From Blautia sp. (GTDB lineage Bacteria > Bacillota > Clostridia > Lachnospirales > Lachnospiraceae), in the NCBI GenBank assembly GCA_023664455.1, contig JAMPFM010000017.1, positions 1 through 46,025 of the forward strand: a DNA stretch of 46,025 nucleotides, written 5' to 3'. Below, one piece after another: positions 17,183 to 25,131 of this stretch (position 1 is the stretch's first letter; the number at the start of each line of letters is the position of its first letter). A model generated the notes under the pieces. It ran no database searches. It saw nothing but the letters and a program-made list of their open reading frames with translations, and was not told the DNA's origin. The translations under genes and the position numbers were made by a program.

Positions 17183-18079
17183 TTATTGCTCTACGATAGC
17201 CGCCTGTACGCCGTAGGTTTCGGCACATTCCATCATACTGCCGTCAGCGTAGCTGCTTGAAAAGAAATCGTTTAAAGAAGCGGCAAGGTCAGAGCCTTTC
17301 CGGAAACCAACGCCGTACTCTTCGCTATTTAAGCCTATCGTATAGGTTAAATCAGCATAACCGGTGCCTTCCCCTACCATAGCCGCTGCCATCAGGGAAT
17401 CTATGATTGCGGCGTCGGAGGTTCCTGCGGCAACTTCCATCAAAGCGTCGGATTGTGCCTTTACCGGAGTGCAGTTAAGACCAAACGCATTCGCCTGTTC
17501 TTCGCCGGCGCTTCCTGCTTCTACTGCGAAAGTAAGTTCAGAGAGGCTGTCGGTATCCTGATACTGGTCAGCAACGTCCGCGGGTACGATAACGACCTGC
17601 GCATTATTGCAATATGCTTTGGAGCATTCCATAGAACTTGTAACTTCCGAGGTAAGGGTCATGCCGTTCCATACACAGTCGATTGTTTTTCCGTCCAATT
17701 CCATGATTTTGTTATCCCAGTCGATTTCCACGAACTCAACGGAAACGCCCAGACTTTCTGCAAAAGCTGTCGCCATATCAGCGTCGAAGCCAATCCAGTT
17801 TCCATCCGCGTCTTTGTAGTCCATCGGCTCGAAATCCGTGATACCTACAACAAGCGTTCCTTTTTCCTGTATGTAGGCAAGGTCGCTGTCTGCGCCGGAA
17901 TCAGAAGCGTCAGTAGAATCCGAGGTATCCGCAGCGCCTGTAGAATCTGAGGTATCCGCAGAATCTGTAGTGTCCGCAGTCGCCGGGGTAACATTGTCGC
18001 TGTCTGTGCCCGAATTGCCGCAGGCAATCAGCGACATTGGCAAGGTCAATGCCAAGGTCAGTGCAAGTAATTTTTTCAT
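17183..18079 (-). CDS. Amino acid ABC transporter substrate-binding lipoprotein
   Basis: A 298-residue family 3 solute-binding protein. Signal peptide ends in lipobox LIAC; acylated Cys near residue 20. A low-complexity Thr/Ser/Asp/Ala linker (about 23-65, repeats of DTSDSTGA type) tethers the binding domain. The domain begins LAYIQEKGTLVVGITDFEPMDYKDADGNWIGFDADMA, typical of the family. ATG 18077-18079 follows GGAGG; the longer frame to 18121 runs over the promoter. First gene of the three-gene importer, with its own promoter at 18120-18148. Confidence 0.95.
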   Translation of the reverse strand: MKKLLALTLALTLPMSLIACGNSGTDSDNVTPATADTTDSADTSDSTGAADTSDSTDASDSGADSDLAYIQEKGTLVVGITDFEPMDYKDADGNWIGFDADMATAFAESLGVSVEFVEIDWDNKIMELDGKTIDCVWNGMTLTSEVTSSMECSKAYCNNAQVVIVPADVADQYQDTDSLSELTFAVEAGSAGEEQANAFGLNCTPVKAQSDALMEVAAGTSDAAIIDSLMAAAMVGEGTGYADLTYTIGLNSEEYGVGFRKGSDLAASLNDFFSSSYADGSMMECAETYGVQAAIVEQ

Positions 18080-18119
18080 AATATATCCTCCATTCTGTGC
18101 AAATTTAAAGCACGTCACC

Positions 18120-18148
18120 ATATTAGCAATTTACTATGTTAAAGTCAA
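18120..18148 (-). promoter_or_regulatory. Sigma-A promoter of amino acid ABC operon
   Basis: On the minus strand TTGACT (18143-18148), 17-base spacer, TAATAT (18120-18125), about 40 bases ahead of the start. Confidence 0.75.
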
Positions 18149-18201
18149 GAGGGTAACTAATAATTGTGCAAGTAAATTTATAGGTTGATAAGTATTTTTC
18201 A

Positions 18202-18224
18202 CAAGAAATAATCCTTGATTCTTG
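18202..18224. repeat. CAAGAA...TTCTTG palindrome
   Basis: CAAGAA (18202-18207) and TTCTTG (18219-18224), in the spacer before the phospholipase-like gene. Related in its ends to the palindromes at 11194, 12143 and 34024. Confidence 0.4.
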
Positions 18225-18284
18225 CGCCTTCCTCTATTAAGGTTCATAATAATAGCAAAACGAGAAAAACAGGAGAAGATTGTC

Positions 18285-18944
18285 ATGCCATACCCAATGA
18301 TACATATGGAAACAGCCTATCGGCTGCTGGAGCGATATGACTGGATAGAAGAAAAGGGGGATTTCATTCTGGGCTCTGTTGCGCCGGACGCGGTACATTT
18401 TCATGAACCTTATGATTACCGGATTAAGGAAGTCAGCCATTTATGGGACGGCTGCGGTCCTAAGTGGGGCGTTACGCTGGACAGTCCTAAATGGAAAGAT
18501 AATATCCGCCGATTCTGGGAGCAGCGCCGGGATGCGGAAAACCGGGATTTTCTGGCGGGGTACTGCGTGCATCTTCTGACGGACTGGCTGAATAACAGAA
18601 GAATGTGGGCGCCGTTTCGGATACGAATCGTACAGGGCGAAGATTATGATAAGGTTTATGCACAATCCGCATACCGGGAAGAAGCGTATGGGTTTGACCA
18701 ATGGCTCCATCAGACGAGCGCGCATACGGAAGAAATCTGGAAGTTGTTAGCAGAGGGGCATGTATATGGCATTGACGGCTATATTTTGAAAGAGGATTTA
18801 GCGCGTCAGAAAACGTCCCTTCTTACCGAGCAGTATGCGGATAAGAAACCCTATGATATCAGTGCGTACAAACATTATACGGAAGAAGTCATTATGTCTT
18901 ATATCGAGGAATGCATTGACGTCATAGGGGAAGTTATTTTTTGA
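18285..18944 (+). CDS. Zinc-dependent phospholipase C-like protein
   Basis: A 219-residue protein resembling the bacterial zinc-dependent phospholipase C/S1-P1 fold group. Possible metal ligands are His in PYPMIHMETAY, Asp in GDFILGSVAPDAVHFHEP (residues about 27-44), His in EVSHLWDG and His/Asp in LAGYCVHLLTDWLNNR. No signal peptide is seen, so it appears cytoplasmic and the substrate is unclear. ATG 18285 follows AGGAGA; the longer frame starts in the upstream AT-rich spacer. It is monocistronic. Confidence 0.65.
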   Translation: MPYPMIHMETAYRLLERYDWIEEKGDFILGSVAPDAVHFHEPYDYRIKEVSHLWDGCGPKWGVTLDSPKWKDNIRRFWEQRRDAENRDFLAGYCVHLLTDWLNNRRMWAPFRIRIVQGEDYDKVYAQSAYREEAYGFDQWLHQTSAHTEEIWKLLAEGHVYGIDGYILKEDLARQKTSLLTEQYADKKPYDISAYKHYTEEVIMSYIEECIDVIGEVIF

Positions 18945-19012
18945 AAGAATGCGTTTGACAGATGGCTTGGATCATTTGCCAGAGAAAAGGGAATTTTTTA
19001 AAATTTATCTTC

Positions 19013-19246
19013 TCAGAGATTGATGCTTCTATATACTTTATCTTTATCATCTTGTTCAATGCAGAGATATTTCTGCGTAATTCTGTAAGAGGAATGGTTG
19101 TAAATATCCATCAGCATAGCAGGCGGTCCCCTGCCGCCATGCATGATGACCAGAGGTTTTACGCAGGGAGCGGCAACTGATATGCTCTTCTAAGCCGGTC
19201 TTTTGCTCCGTGATGGCAATATGCCCCCGTACTTGATTTCCTTTTT
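19013..19246 (-). pseudogene. Decayed tyrosine recombinase C-terminus
   Basis: Minus-strand translation gives, in one frame, NQVRGHIAITEQKTG joined directly to LEEHISCRSLRKTSGHHAWRQG and, after a one-base shift, AMLMDIYNHSSYRITQKYLC, then IEQDDKDKVYRSINL and a stop (19013-19015). The order ITEQKTG ... SLRKTxGxHAWxQG ... MxIYNHSSxxITxxYLxIxQDDKD is that of phage-type tyrosine recombinases: catalytic Arg in SLRKT, His in GHHAW and in NHSS, and the nucleophile Tyr in KYL. The region between the catalytic Lys block and the Arg block is deleted, and there is a frameshift. It is inactive and is the only integrase trace in the window. Confidence 0.7.
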
Positions 19247-19356
19247 TATTATAAACATTTTTTCATTGCAGCCGCAATAAATCGCTGATTCTAAAAGTGG
19301 TATTTAAAAAACAGGACAATATAGAGGAATCGGCGCTGGCATGAGACTTGAAACGC

Positions 19357-19385
19357 TTGAAACCGCTGAGTTTTCATTGTATACT
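19357..19385 (+). promoter_or_regulatory. Sigma-A promoter of Rpn gene
   Basis: TTGAAA (19357-19362), 17-base spacer, TATACT (19380-19385), 28 bases before the ATG. Confidence 0.7.
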
Positions 19386-19413
19386 ACTATCATACAAAAG
19401 AAAGAGGTACCCG

Positions 19414-20433
19414 ATGGCAAATAAAACGCAAGATCTGAAACCCGATATCATCTTAAAGAATTACTGGAATGACAATATACAGTTTGCAGATTTTTTTAAC
19501 GCTGTTCTGTTTGGCGGGGAACAGGTCATCTATCCTGATGAACTGGCAGACGTTGATACAGAAGAATCTTCTATATTGGAGCATCGGAAATATGCAGAAA
19601 GTATCAAAGCATCAAGGGACAACATAAAGATACATAAGAGATCCCTGGCATATGGTGTAGAGCTTGTCATGCTCGGCATAGAATCACAGGAACATATCCA
19701 TTATGCCATGCCGATGCGCGTCATGGGTTATGATTACGGTGTCTACAAAAAGCAGTATGACAGTAATGCTGCAAAATACAAGACGGCAGAAGGGCTGACG
19801 GAAAATGAATATCTGTCCCGCATGAAAAGGACAGACAGATTCACCCCGGTCATTACTGTTGTCATCTACTATGGCGATACACCTTGGGATGGCGCTGTTA
19901 CCCTTCACGGGATGTTAGATATTCCCGATAAGATGAAGCCTTTTGTCAACGACTACAAAATGCTGCTCGTAGAAGCAAGGCAGAATACACTGACTTTTCA
20001 CAGCATGACAAATACCATATTCTTCGATATGATGGAAATAATCCTTGATAAAGACCTGGCCAAGAATGAAGCAAGGCAGAAAGTCACAGACTATGCACAA
20101 AAGCACGAGGTTGATAAAACAGTCGTTATGGCTGTAGCGGGTGCGATGAACCTCAAGGTTGATTATAATGCCTTATCCAAGAAGGAGGAACTTACTATGT
20201 GTACTTTATTTGATGAGATTGAAAAAGATGGTGAAATGAAAGGCAAAGCGGAAGGCAAAGCGGAAGGTAAAGCCGAAGGTAAAGCCGAAGGTAAAGCGGA
20301 AGGCATCATTGAAACAGGTCTGGATCTTGGTCTCTCTGAAAATGATATCCTGCAACGGCTTCAGAATAAACTCAATGTATCCCTGCAAAAAGCACAGGAA
20401 TACTTTGAAATGTTTGGAAAGCAGCCTGTTTAA
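19414..20433 (+). CDS. Rpn family recombination-promoting nuclease / putative transposase
   Basis: A 339-residue protein of the Rpn/PD-(D/E)XK putative-transposase group. It opens with DIILKNYWNDNIQFADFFNAVLFGGEQVI; the nuclease core includes KRSLAYGVELVMLGIESQEHIHYAMPMRVMGYD and RFTPVITVVIYYGDTPWDG. The C-terminal third holds a helical segment, then five tandem KAEG tetrapeptides (encoded by 12-bp repeats at 20242-20301) and a final helical domain. Family members cut DNA and stimulate RecA-independent recombination. ATG 19414 follows AGAGG; the upstream extension overlaps the promoter. It is cytoplasmic, monocistronic and next to a dead integrase, consistent with a mobile-element hotspot. 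Confidence 0.82.
   Translation: MANKTQDLKPDIILKNYWNDNIQFADFFNAVLFGGEQVIYPDELADVDTEESSILEHRKYAESIKASRDNIKIHKRSLAYGVELVMLGIESQEHIHYAMPMRVMGYDYGVYKKQYDSNAAKYKTAEGLTENEYLSRMKRTDRFTPVITVVIYYGDTPWDGAVTLHGMLDIPDKMKPFVNDYKMLLVEARQNTLTFHSMTNTIFFDMMEIILDKDLAKNEARQKVTDYAQKHEVDKTVVMAVAGAMNLKVDYNALSKKEELTMCTLFDEIEKDGEMKGKAEGKAEGKAEGKAEGKAEGIIETGLDLGLSENDILQRLQNKLNVSLQKAQEYFEMFGKQPV
20242..20301 (+). repeat. Five 12-bp tandem repeats encoding KAEG
   Basis: Five copies of GGYAAAGCSGAA in frame within the Rpn gene. Copy-number change would keep frame and vary only the linker length. Confidence 0.9.
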
Positions 20434-20450
20434 ACTTACATCATTGTCAC

Positions 20451-20494
20451 GAGGGTGTCCCAAAAGTCATGAAATGACTTGAAGGACTGCCCTC
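20451..20494. terminator. Bidirectional hairpin terminator after Rpn and FtsX genes
   Basis: GAGGG...CCCTC outer, TCC/GGA, and AAGTCAT/ATGACTT inner pairs form a long hairpin between the convergent Rpn and permease genes. T/A-rich flanks on both sides. Confidence 0.6.
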
Positions 20495-20548
20495 TTAAAA
20501 TCAGAATTATGAAGATTTTCCCATAAACCTCAAAATTCAATGACATCT

Positions 20549-23173
20549 CTATTCCGCATCCCCCAACCTCTCCACAAGACTCTTTTTCCGCATCCTGCTA
20601 TACGCAAACAGCGGCGTAAGCGTTGCGACGAGCATAAGCAGCGGGAGCATGATGATAAACGGCAGTATCTGGAAACGGTATTCAAAAAACAGGACAACAT
20701 TGTTTAGCGCATTCAGAATGCCTTTTGATAAGACGCTTCCCAAAACAAAACTGATGACGCCGGAAATGCCAATGTAGCAGAGACCTTCGTAAATCAGCGT
20801 CTTTTTAAGCTGGGCGTTGGTCATGCCGATGCTTTGCAGCATGGCAAATTCTCGTCTTCGGGATATGATTTCCGTAATCATGGCGTTGATGAAGTTGAGG
20901 ATTCCGATGAAGGCAATGACCACGGAAAGCGTCATGCCGATGGCGGCGATGGAAAAAATAATAGTTTCAAACTCCGCCTGTAAGGAAGCTTTTGAGGAGA
21001 ATCCCATCTGTGGGTCGATGGTTTCCGTATATTCTTTCAGCGCATCTTCAAAGTTTTTCTGATATTCATCCTGAACCTGATAGGATACCGCAAAGCATTG
21101 GGAGGATGCATTAAGCTCCGTAATAGGAAGGACGGCGTCGCAGCAGTTCATAGAATACCGGCGCAGATTCATGCTGTAAGGGATATCGACAATCGCCATG
21201 ACTTCATATTCTTTCGTGCCGAGGTTTTCATATTGGACGCCGATAAGCTCGCCGGCTTCATTCGTAATTTCATGACTAATGGTATCGTCGGTGATAAATT
21301 CTACCGTTACCAAATCACCAGGATGATAAACATGCTCATTCGTTTCGATATGGTCATTTCCCAGAAGCTGTCCTAATAAAATGTAATCGCCAGTTGAAAA
21401 TTTTTCGATATCCAGCTTCCCATCCAATACAGTCAGATTATCCAGCATATTTTCGGTATAACTATAGAAGAAGCCGTCCATAGAGCTTTCTCCGTTTAAA
21501 ATTTTTTCCAGATTATATGCATTGTAGGAATCCTGTCTTAATTTGCCTTCGCCGGCAAGCTTCTGATATTGTGTTATCGCTTTACCGTTAATCTGTAAAT
21601 ATCTTCCAAAGTTTACCCACATTTCGCCTCTGCTTTCAATACCGTCCAGATTATCGGCAAACGCCAGATATTCTGGAGTTATGTCACAGTCAGCGCTTCT
21701 GGCGGACATGGAAGTCGTGTTGACATTTGCCGCCAGAAAATCCCCGACGATTCTCTGCTCAAGATATTGGTCTAGTTGAAAGCCGTTGATCGCGGTCATA
21801 ATGATTGCCAATAATATGATACTGAATGAAATAGCTGCTGTTACAACGATAGTGGTGCGTTTGTGTCTGCCAAGGTTAGAAAGCGCCATAGAGAAAGCGC
21901 TGAAACGCGTGCGGCGTTTTTTATCCCGTTTGGTGACTTTGATGGGTTCCGTATATCTGACTGCTTCTATCGGAGAAACATTGCCCGCAATCCTGCCCGG
22001 TCTGCGGCAGCTTAAAAAGACGGTCAGGGCGGAAAATCCTGCGCCAAATATGAAAATCCAGGGATTCATTTCCAAGGCAATGTCCTTCATCTGGCTATCC
22101 GCTATCCTAAACACAAGCGGAAGGATGGCGGCGCCGGTTCCATAGCCGAGAATCAGACCGATGGGAATGCCTATCAGGGATAAAAGCGCCGCCTGCCGCC
22201 TGATAAGTCTGCGCAGTTGTTTTCTGGTAGCGCCTATGGTTTTCAGTAATCCGTAAAACCGGATATCGCTTATGACGGAAATCTGAAAAATATTATAGAT
22301 AATCAGGTAGCCTGTAATTAGGATGACCAAAATTGCAACGCCGATTATCATAGCCGTAAGAGGATCTATGGCTTCCATGCGGCTGCTCATATACGCCCAG
22401 TTGACGCCGTATTTTAATTCTTCGCCCGGTATATAACCGGCATTTTGGATGACGGTCTTTACTTTTTCTTCCAGATGGGAATCATTCTGGAAAAAGAGAT
22501 TGACGGCTCTTAATCCAACGTGTGCATCCTGCGGGTGTTCCTGCCCCCAGCGCAGAAAGTCTTCGTCGCTCCATGAGCCTTTGAGTGTCATCCAGTAACT
22601 TTCGGATAGAAAAAGTTCGCTGGCGTGGGAGATGGCGTCCCCTTGGTAATAGCCGCTTACGATAAATTCATCTTCGATGGTTTTATCCAGGAAACGGAAT
22701 GTCAGCGGAACAGTTACACCTGTGGTATGGGGAAGTTTTAACTCGTCCAGGACGAAAGTGTCTACAATAATTTCATTCTTTTCCACGGGCATGTGCCCTT
22801 CTTTCAGTGTGATAAACATATCTTCCAGAGAATCCTCATCCGGTGTATAGCGCAGTTCCGCCTGGCGTTTCCTAATATTGTCTGCTACTCCGATCAAAAT
22901 GTCATAGCTGTATTTTTTGATTAACGGGTCCGCGATGACTTTTTCGTATTGTTCCTCTGTTGCCATTTTTAACCCTGCGTGAAATCTGCCGCCGACTTCC
23001 CGCATGGTCTCTTCCTGCATGACCTGCGCGCCGCCGCTTGTCAGTGAGAAAACGGCGGTAAAAAGAAGTCCGGTCAGGGCGATTGCCAGAATCGCAAAAA
23101 CATTTCTCATGCGGTTGTTTTTCAGACTGCGGTCAGAGAGTCTGCGGATGGACGCGCCATTATTATTTTTCAT
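20549..23173 (-). CDS. FtsX/MacB-type ABC transporter permease (large)
   Basis: An 874-residue permease with two FtsX domains: TM1 at about 26-48, a large extracytoplasmic domain, a three-TM block (about 270-390), a second TM at about 445-468, a second extracytoplasmic domain and a final three-TM block (about 740-860). Such 800-900 residue permeases belong to peptide-antibiotic detoxification or signalling exporters (Bce/Vex-like). The start is ATG 23171-23173 behind GGAAAGGAGG, overlapping the ATPase stop by 11 bases, so they are translationally coupled. The presumed cognate two-component system lies 3.4 kb upstream, separated by an insertion. The substrate is unknown. Confidence 0.9.
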   Translation of the reverse strand: MKNNNGASIRRLSDRSLKNNRMRNVFAILAIALTGLLFTAVFSLTSGGAQVMQEETMREVGGRFHAGLKMATEEQYEKVIADPLIKKYSYDILIGVADNIRKRQAELRYTPDEDSLEDMFITLKEGHMPVEKNEIIVDTFVLDELKLPHTTGVTVPLTFRFLDKTIEDEFIVSGYYQGDAISHASELFLSESYWMTLKGSWSDEDFLRWGQEHPQDAHVGLRAVNLFFQNDSHLEEKVKTVIQNAGYIPGEELKYGVNWAYMSSRMEAIDPLTAMIIGVAILVILITGYLIIYNIFQISVISDIRFYGLLKTIGATRKQLRRLIRRQAALLSLIGIPIGLILGYGTGAAILPLVFRIADSQMKDIALEMNPWIFIFGAGFSALTVFLSCRRPGRIAGNVSPIEAVRYTEPIKVTKRDKKRRTRFSAFSMALSNLGRHKRTTIVVTAAISFSIILLAIIMTAINGFQLDQYLEQRIVGDFLAANVNTTSMSARSADCDITPEYLAFADNLDGIESRGEMWVNFGRYLQINGKAITQYQKLAGEGKLRQDSYNAYNLEKILNGESSMDGFFYSYTENMLDNLTVLDGKLDIEKFSTGDYILLGQLLGNDHIETNEHVYHPGDLVTVEFITDDTISHEITNEAGELIGVQYENLGTKEYEVMAIVDIPYSMNLRRYSMNCCDAVLPITELNASSQCFAVSYQVQDEYQKNFEDALKEYTETIDPQMGFSSKASLQAEFETIIFSIAAIGMTLSVVIAFIGILNFINAMITEIISRRREFAMLQSIGMTNAQLKKTLIYEGLCYIGISGVISFVLGSVLSKGILNALNNVVLFFEYRFQILPFIIMLPLLMLVATLTPLFAYSRMRKKSLVERLGDAE

Positions 23174-23864
23174 GGGAATCCTCCTTTCCCGGTGCACTGT
23201 CGCCGACAATCCTGCCATCTTCAATATGGATGACTCTGTCGCAGAGCTGTGCCAGCGCCTCGTTATGGGTAATCATGACGATGGTCTGGTGAAACTGTTC
23301 GCTGGTTAGTTTAAGCAAACCCAACACTTCCTGAGTCGTTTTACTGTCGAGGTTTCCTGTAGGCTCGTCCGCCAGAATAATCGCCGGCTTCGTCACAAGC
23401 GCGCGGGCAATTGCCACTCGCTGCTGTTGTCCGCCGGAAAGCTGCCCCGGAAGGCTGTTTAGTTTGTTTTGCAGTCCCAGCGTGTGAGCGATGGTTTCTA
23501 CAAAAGATTCGTCGATGCTTCGCCCGTCCAGTTCCAGAGGTAGCACGATATTTTCATAGACGCTCAGGATGGGGATTAAATTATAACTTTGGAAGATGAA
23601 TCCAATCTGCCGTCTTCTGAAAATGGTCAGTGCGGTTTCGTCCAGTTCAAAAATCTTTTTCCCGGCGACGGATACGGCGCCTTCGGTTGCGTAGTCCAGC
23701 CCGCCCAGCATATGCAGCAGCGTGGATTTCCCGGAGCCGGAAGTGCCGACCACGGCAGTAAATTCCCCTTCTTCCACGGTCAGGTTCACGCCGTCCAGCG
23801 CCTTCACCTGCGTATCGCCTTTGCCGTAGTATTTTTTCAGATTTACGGTTTCCAGTATTTTCAT
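23163..23864 (-). CDS. ABC transporter ATP-binding protein (MacB/LolD/Bce type)
   Basis: A 233-residue ATPase: Walker [13 protein letters not shown] (about 36-47), Q-loop IFQSYNLIP, signature [12 protein letters not shown], Walker [13 protein letters not shown] and the His loop MITHNE. The LDYATEGAV and GNLDSKT features are typical of LolD/MacB-like ATPases partnering FtsX permeases, here the overlapping downstream gene. SD AGAAGGA precedes ATG. Its 5' leader contains the long inverted-repeat element at 23887-24118. Confidence 0.95.
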   Translation of the reverse strand: MKILETVNLKKYYGKGDTQVKALDGVNLTVEEGEFTAVVGTSGSGKSTLLHMLGGLDYATEGAVSVAGKKIFELDETALTIFRRRQIGFIFQSYNLIPILSVYENIVLPLELDGRSIDESFVETIAHTLGLQNKLNSLPGQLSGGQQQRVAIARALVTKPAIILADEPTGNLDSKTTQEVLGLLKLTSEQFHQTIVMITHNEALAQLCDRVIHIEDGRIVGDSAPGKEDSHEK

Positions 23865-23886
23865 GTGTAGAATCCTTCTTTCTTTG

Positions 23887-24118
23887 TCTGAATATAGCAG
23901 ACGTTTGCGAAACTAAAGTATAAGAATGTGTAGTTGTGCAGAATATACAACTCCAAAAGCAGGTACTGTGAAAACGCCGGTACTTAGATGCCGTACTTTG
24001 GCATCTTATGTACCGCTGCGTTTGAACCGTAGCGAGAGCGTGCCTGCGTTGGATTGTATATTCTGCACAACGGGCGGCTGTAAAATCTTAGTTTCGCAAT
24101 TGCCTATCTGAATATAGC
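23887..24118. repeat. Long inverted-repeat element, copy 1
   Basis: Nested palindrome: TTGCGAAACTAA (23905-23916)/TTAGTTTCGCAA (24088-24099); an 18-bp perfect arm starting GTTGTGCAGAATA (23933-23950) with complement at 24054-24071; CCAA..GCAGG/CCTGC.TTGG; GGTAC/GTACC; and apical GATGCC-N7-GGCATC (about 23987-24005). The core GAAAACGCCGGTACTTA and GAGCGTGCC blocks are shared with copies 2 and 3. TCTGAATATAGC flanks it as a 12-bp direct repeat (23887-23898, 24107-24118). No coding capacity. It lies in the 5' leader of the ABC operon. Confidence 0.8.
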
Positions 24119-24127
24119 TTTAAGGTT

Positions 24128-24136
24128 ATTATAACA
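24128..24136 (-). promoter_or_regulatory. Extended -10 promoter of ABC exporter operon
   Basis: On the minus strand TGTTATAAT, a TGn-extended perfect -10. A TTGTCA lies 22 bases upstream of the -10, too far for a standard -35. Confidence 0.45.
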
Positions 24137-24176
24137 GGTACTTCTTACAGGATTCTGACAAAAGGGCGGGAAGTTG

Positions 24177-24190
24177 TGACAATATTGTCA
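24177..24190. promoter_or_regulatory. BceR-like operator palindrome
   Basis: TGACAATATTGTCA is a perfect 14-bp palindrome of the TGACA-N4-TGTCA form bound by BceR-type response regulators, about 45 bases upstream of the ABC operon -10 on the minus strand. The response regulator at 27540-28220 is the obvious candidate. Confidence 0.45.
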
Positions 24191-24285
24191 TAAAGGGGTT
24201 TGTGAGGGTAAAAATTATGGATGTGGTTATTAATATGTTAGAATAGTTTTCAGAAAGATTGTTCCTATCGAAATTTTCATCAACA

Positions 24286-24314
24286 TTGAAAAGATGCAAA
24301 GAATACATTATAAT
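24286..24314 (+). promoter_or_regulatory. Sigma-A promoter of PIN toxin-antitoxin operon
   Basis: TTGAAA (24286-24291), 17-base spacer, perfect TATAAT (24309-24314), 33 bases before the antitoxin ATG. Confidence 0.8.
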
Positions 24315-24347
24315 ACAAATGGATAAATAGAAGGAGGAAATTGTTAT

Positions 24348-24599
24348 ATGCTGGCAGCAGTAAAAGGATATTATGATGGTAATCAGATAGTTGTAAATGA
24401 AGAAGACCGTAAAAATTTTAGTGTAGGTGATGAAGTGGTTATTACTATTTTAGATAGGATTAATCGACAAAAAGTTGATACGAGAACAGAAAAAAGAAGG
24501 CGTTTAATTGAAACGGATGCTTTTGTTATTTCTTCTGAAAGAACGGTAGAAGAGATTGATGAATATATAAGGGAGCTGCGAGACAATGATAGATGCTAA
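24348..24599 (+). CDS. VapB-like antitoxin of PIN-domain toxin
   Basis: An 83-residue protein. The N-terminus (LAAVKGYYDGNQIVVNEEDR, then FSVGDEVVITILD) looks like a small beta-rich AbrB/AF2212-type DNA-binding or dimerisation domain; the charged helical C-terminus (TEKRRRLIETDAFVISSERTVEEIDEYIRELR) probably wraps the toxin. It overlaps the PIN toxin gene by 14 bases, the standard antitoxin-first order. SD GAAGGAGG. AT-rich relative to neighbours, suggesting acquisition. The antitoxin subfamily is not certain. Confidence 0.75.
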   Translation: MLAAVKGYYDGNQIVVNEEDRKNFSVGDEVVITILDRINRQKVDTRTEKRRRLIETDAFVISSERTVEEIDEYIRELRDNDRC

Positions 24600-25005
24600 A
24601 AAGATTTTTTTAGATACCTCTCCGATTGTGTACTATTTGGAAAATAATGAATTGTATTATTCAAAAATGAAGGAATTTTGGAAAATATATGTAGATTGTG
24701 ATTATATTACATCGGCTATAACGATAACAGAATATTTGATATATCCATATCGACAGAATAATTTGAAACTGATAAATGCCTTATATGCATTTACTGATGG
24801 AATGGATATAGGAATAAAAAGTATTGATAAAGAAATAGCCGAAAAGGCAGCACAAATTCGTGCAGAATATAAAAATTTCAAAACTATGGATGCTTTACAG
24901 CTTGCATCAGCTTGTTTAACTGGCTGTGATTTGTTTTTAACAAATGATAAACAGTTGAAACAGTTTAAGGAAATTAGGTGTATTACAGTAGAAGAGTTGG
25001 AATAA
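24586..25005 (+). CDS. PIN-domain toxin ribonuclease (VapC-like)
   Basis: A 139-residue PIN-domain protein, predicted Mg-dependent endoribonuclease toxin. The conserved acidic residues are visible: Asp in KIFLDTSPIVYYLE (about residue 10), Glu in TITEYLIYP, and Asp residues in FKTMDALQLASA and LFLTNDKQLKQF. It is translated from an ATG inside the antitoxin's last codons, giving coupled expression. It sits with the antitoxin in the stretch that separates the ABC exporter from the two-component system. Confidence 0.88.
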   Translation: MIDAKKIFLDTSPIVYYLENNELYYSKMKEFWKIYVDCDYITSAITITEYLIYPYRQNNLKLINALYAFTDGMDIGIKSIDKEIAEKAAQIRAEYKNFKTMDALQLASACLTGCDLFLTNDKQLKQFKEIRCITVEELE

Positions 25006-25069
25006 TCATGGAAAAGCCTGTCCCAAGCAAATTAACTGCGTCAGCGCAATTCCTGCTTCCCCGCAGTCC

Positions 25070-25098
25070 TTGAATTTACAATAAAGAAATGCTATGAT
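25070..25098 (+). promoter_or_regulatory. Sigma-A promoter of CLC gene
   Basis: TTGAAT (25070-25075), 17-base spacer, TATGAT (25093-25098), 34 bases before the ATG. No fluoride riboswitch consensus is seen between it and the gene. Confidence 0.65.
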
Positions 25099-25131
25099 GA
25101 AGCTATCAATGGGAAAGGCATTTCACAAATC

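Larger units (their letters stand above)
18945..19413. other. 469-base gap: recombinase remnant and Rpn promoter
   Basis: Holds the decayed recombinase (19013-19246), a 24-bp segment at 19299-19322 that matches a stretch of the downstream FtsX gene at 22 of 24 positions, and the Rpn promoter at 19357-19385. Confidence 0.6.

Noticed and set aside
20451-20494. IS terminal inverted repeat after the Rpn gene
   Set aside because: The hairpin is better explained as a shared terminator between convergent genes; no matching end upstream.
25006-25131. Fluoride riboswitch upstream of the CLC gene
   Set aside because: No GGNGATGG...CTCCC pattern is seen; the gap holds only a promoter and a poor SD.
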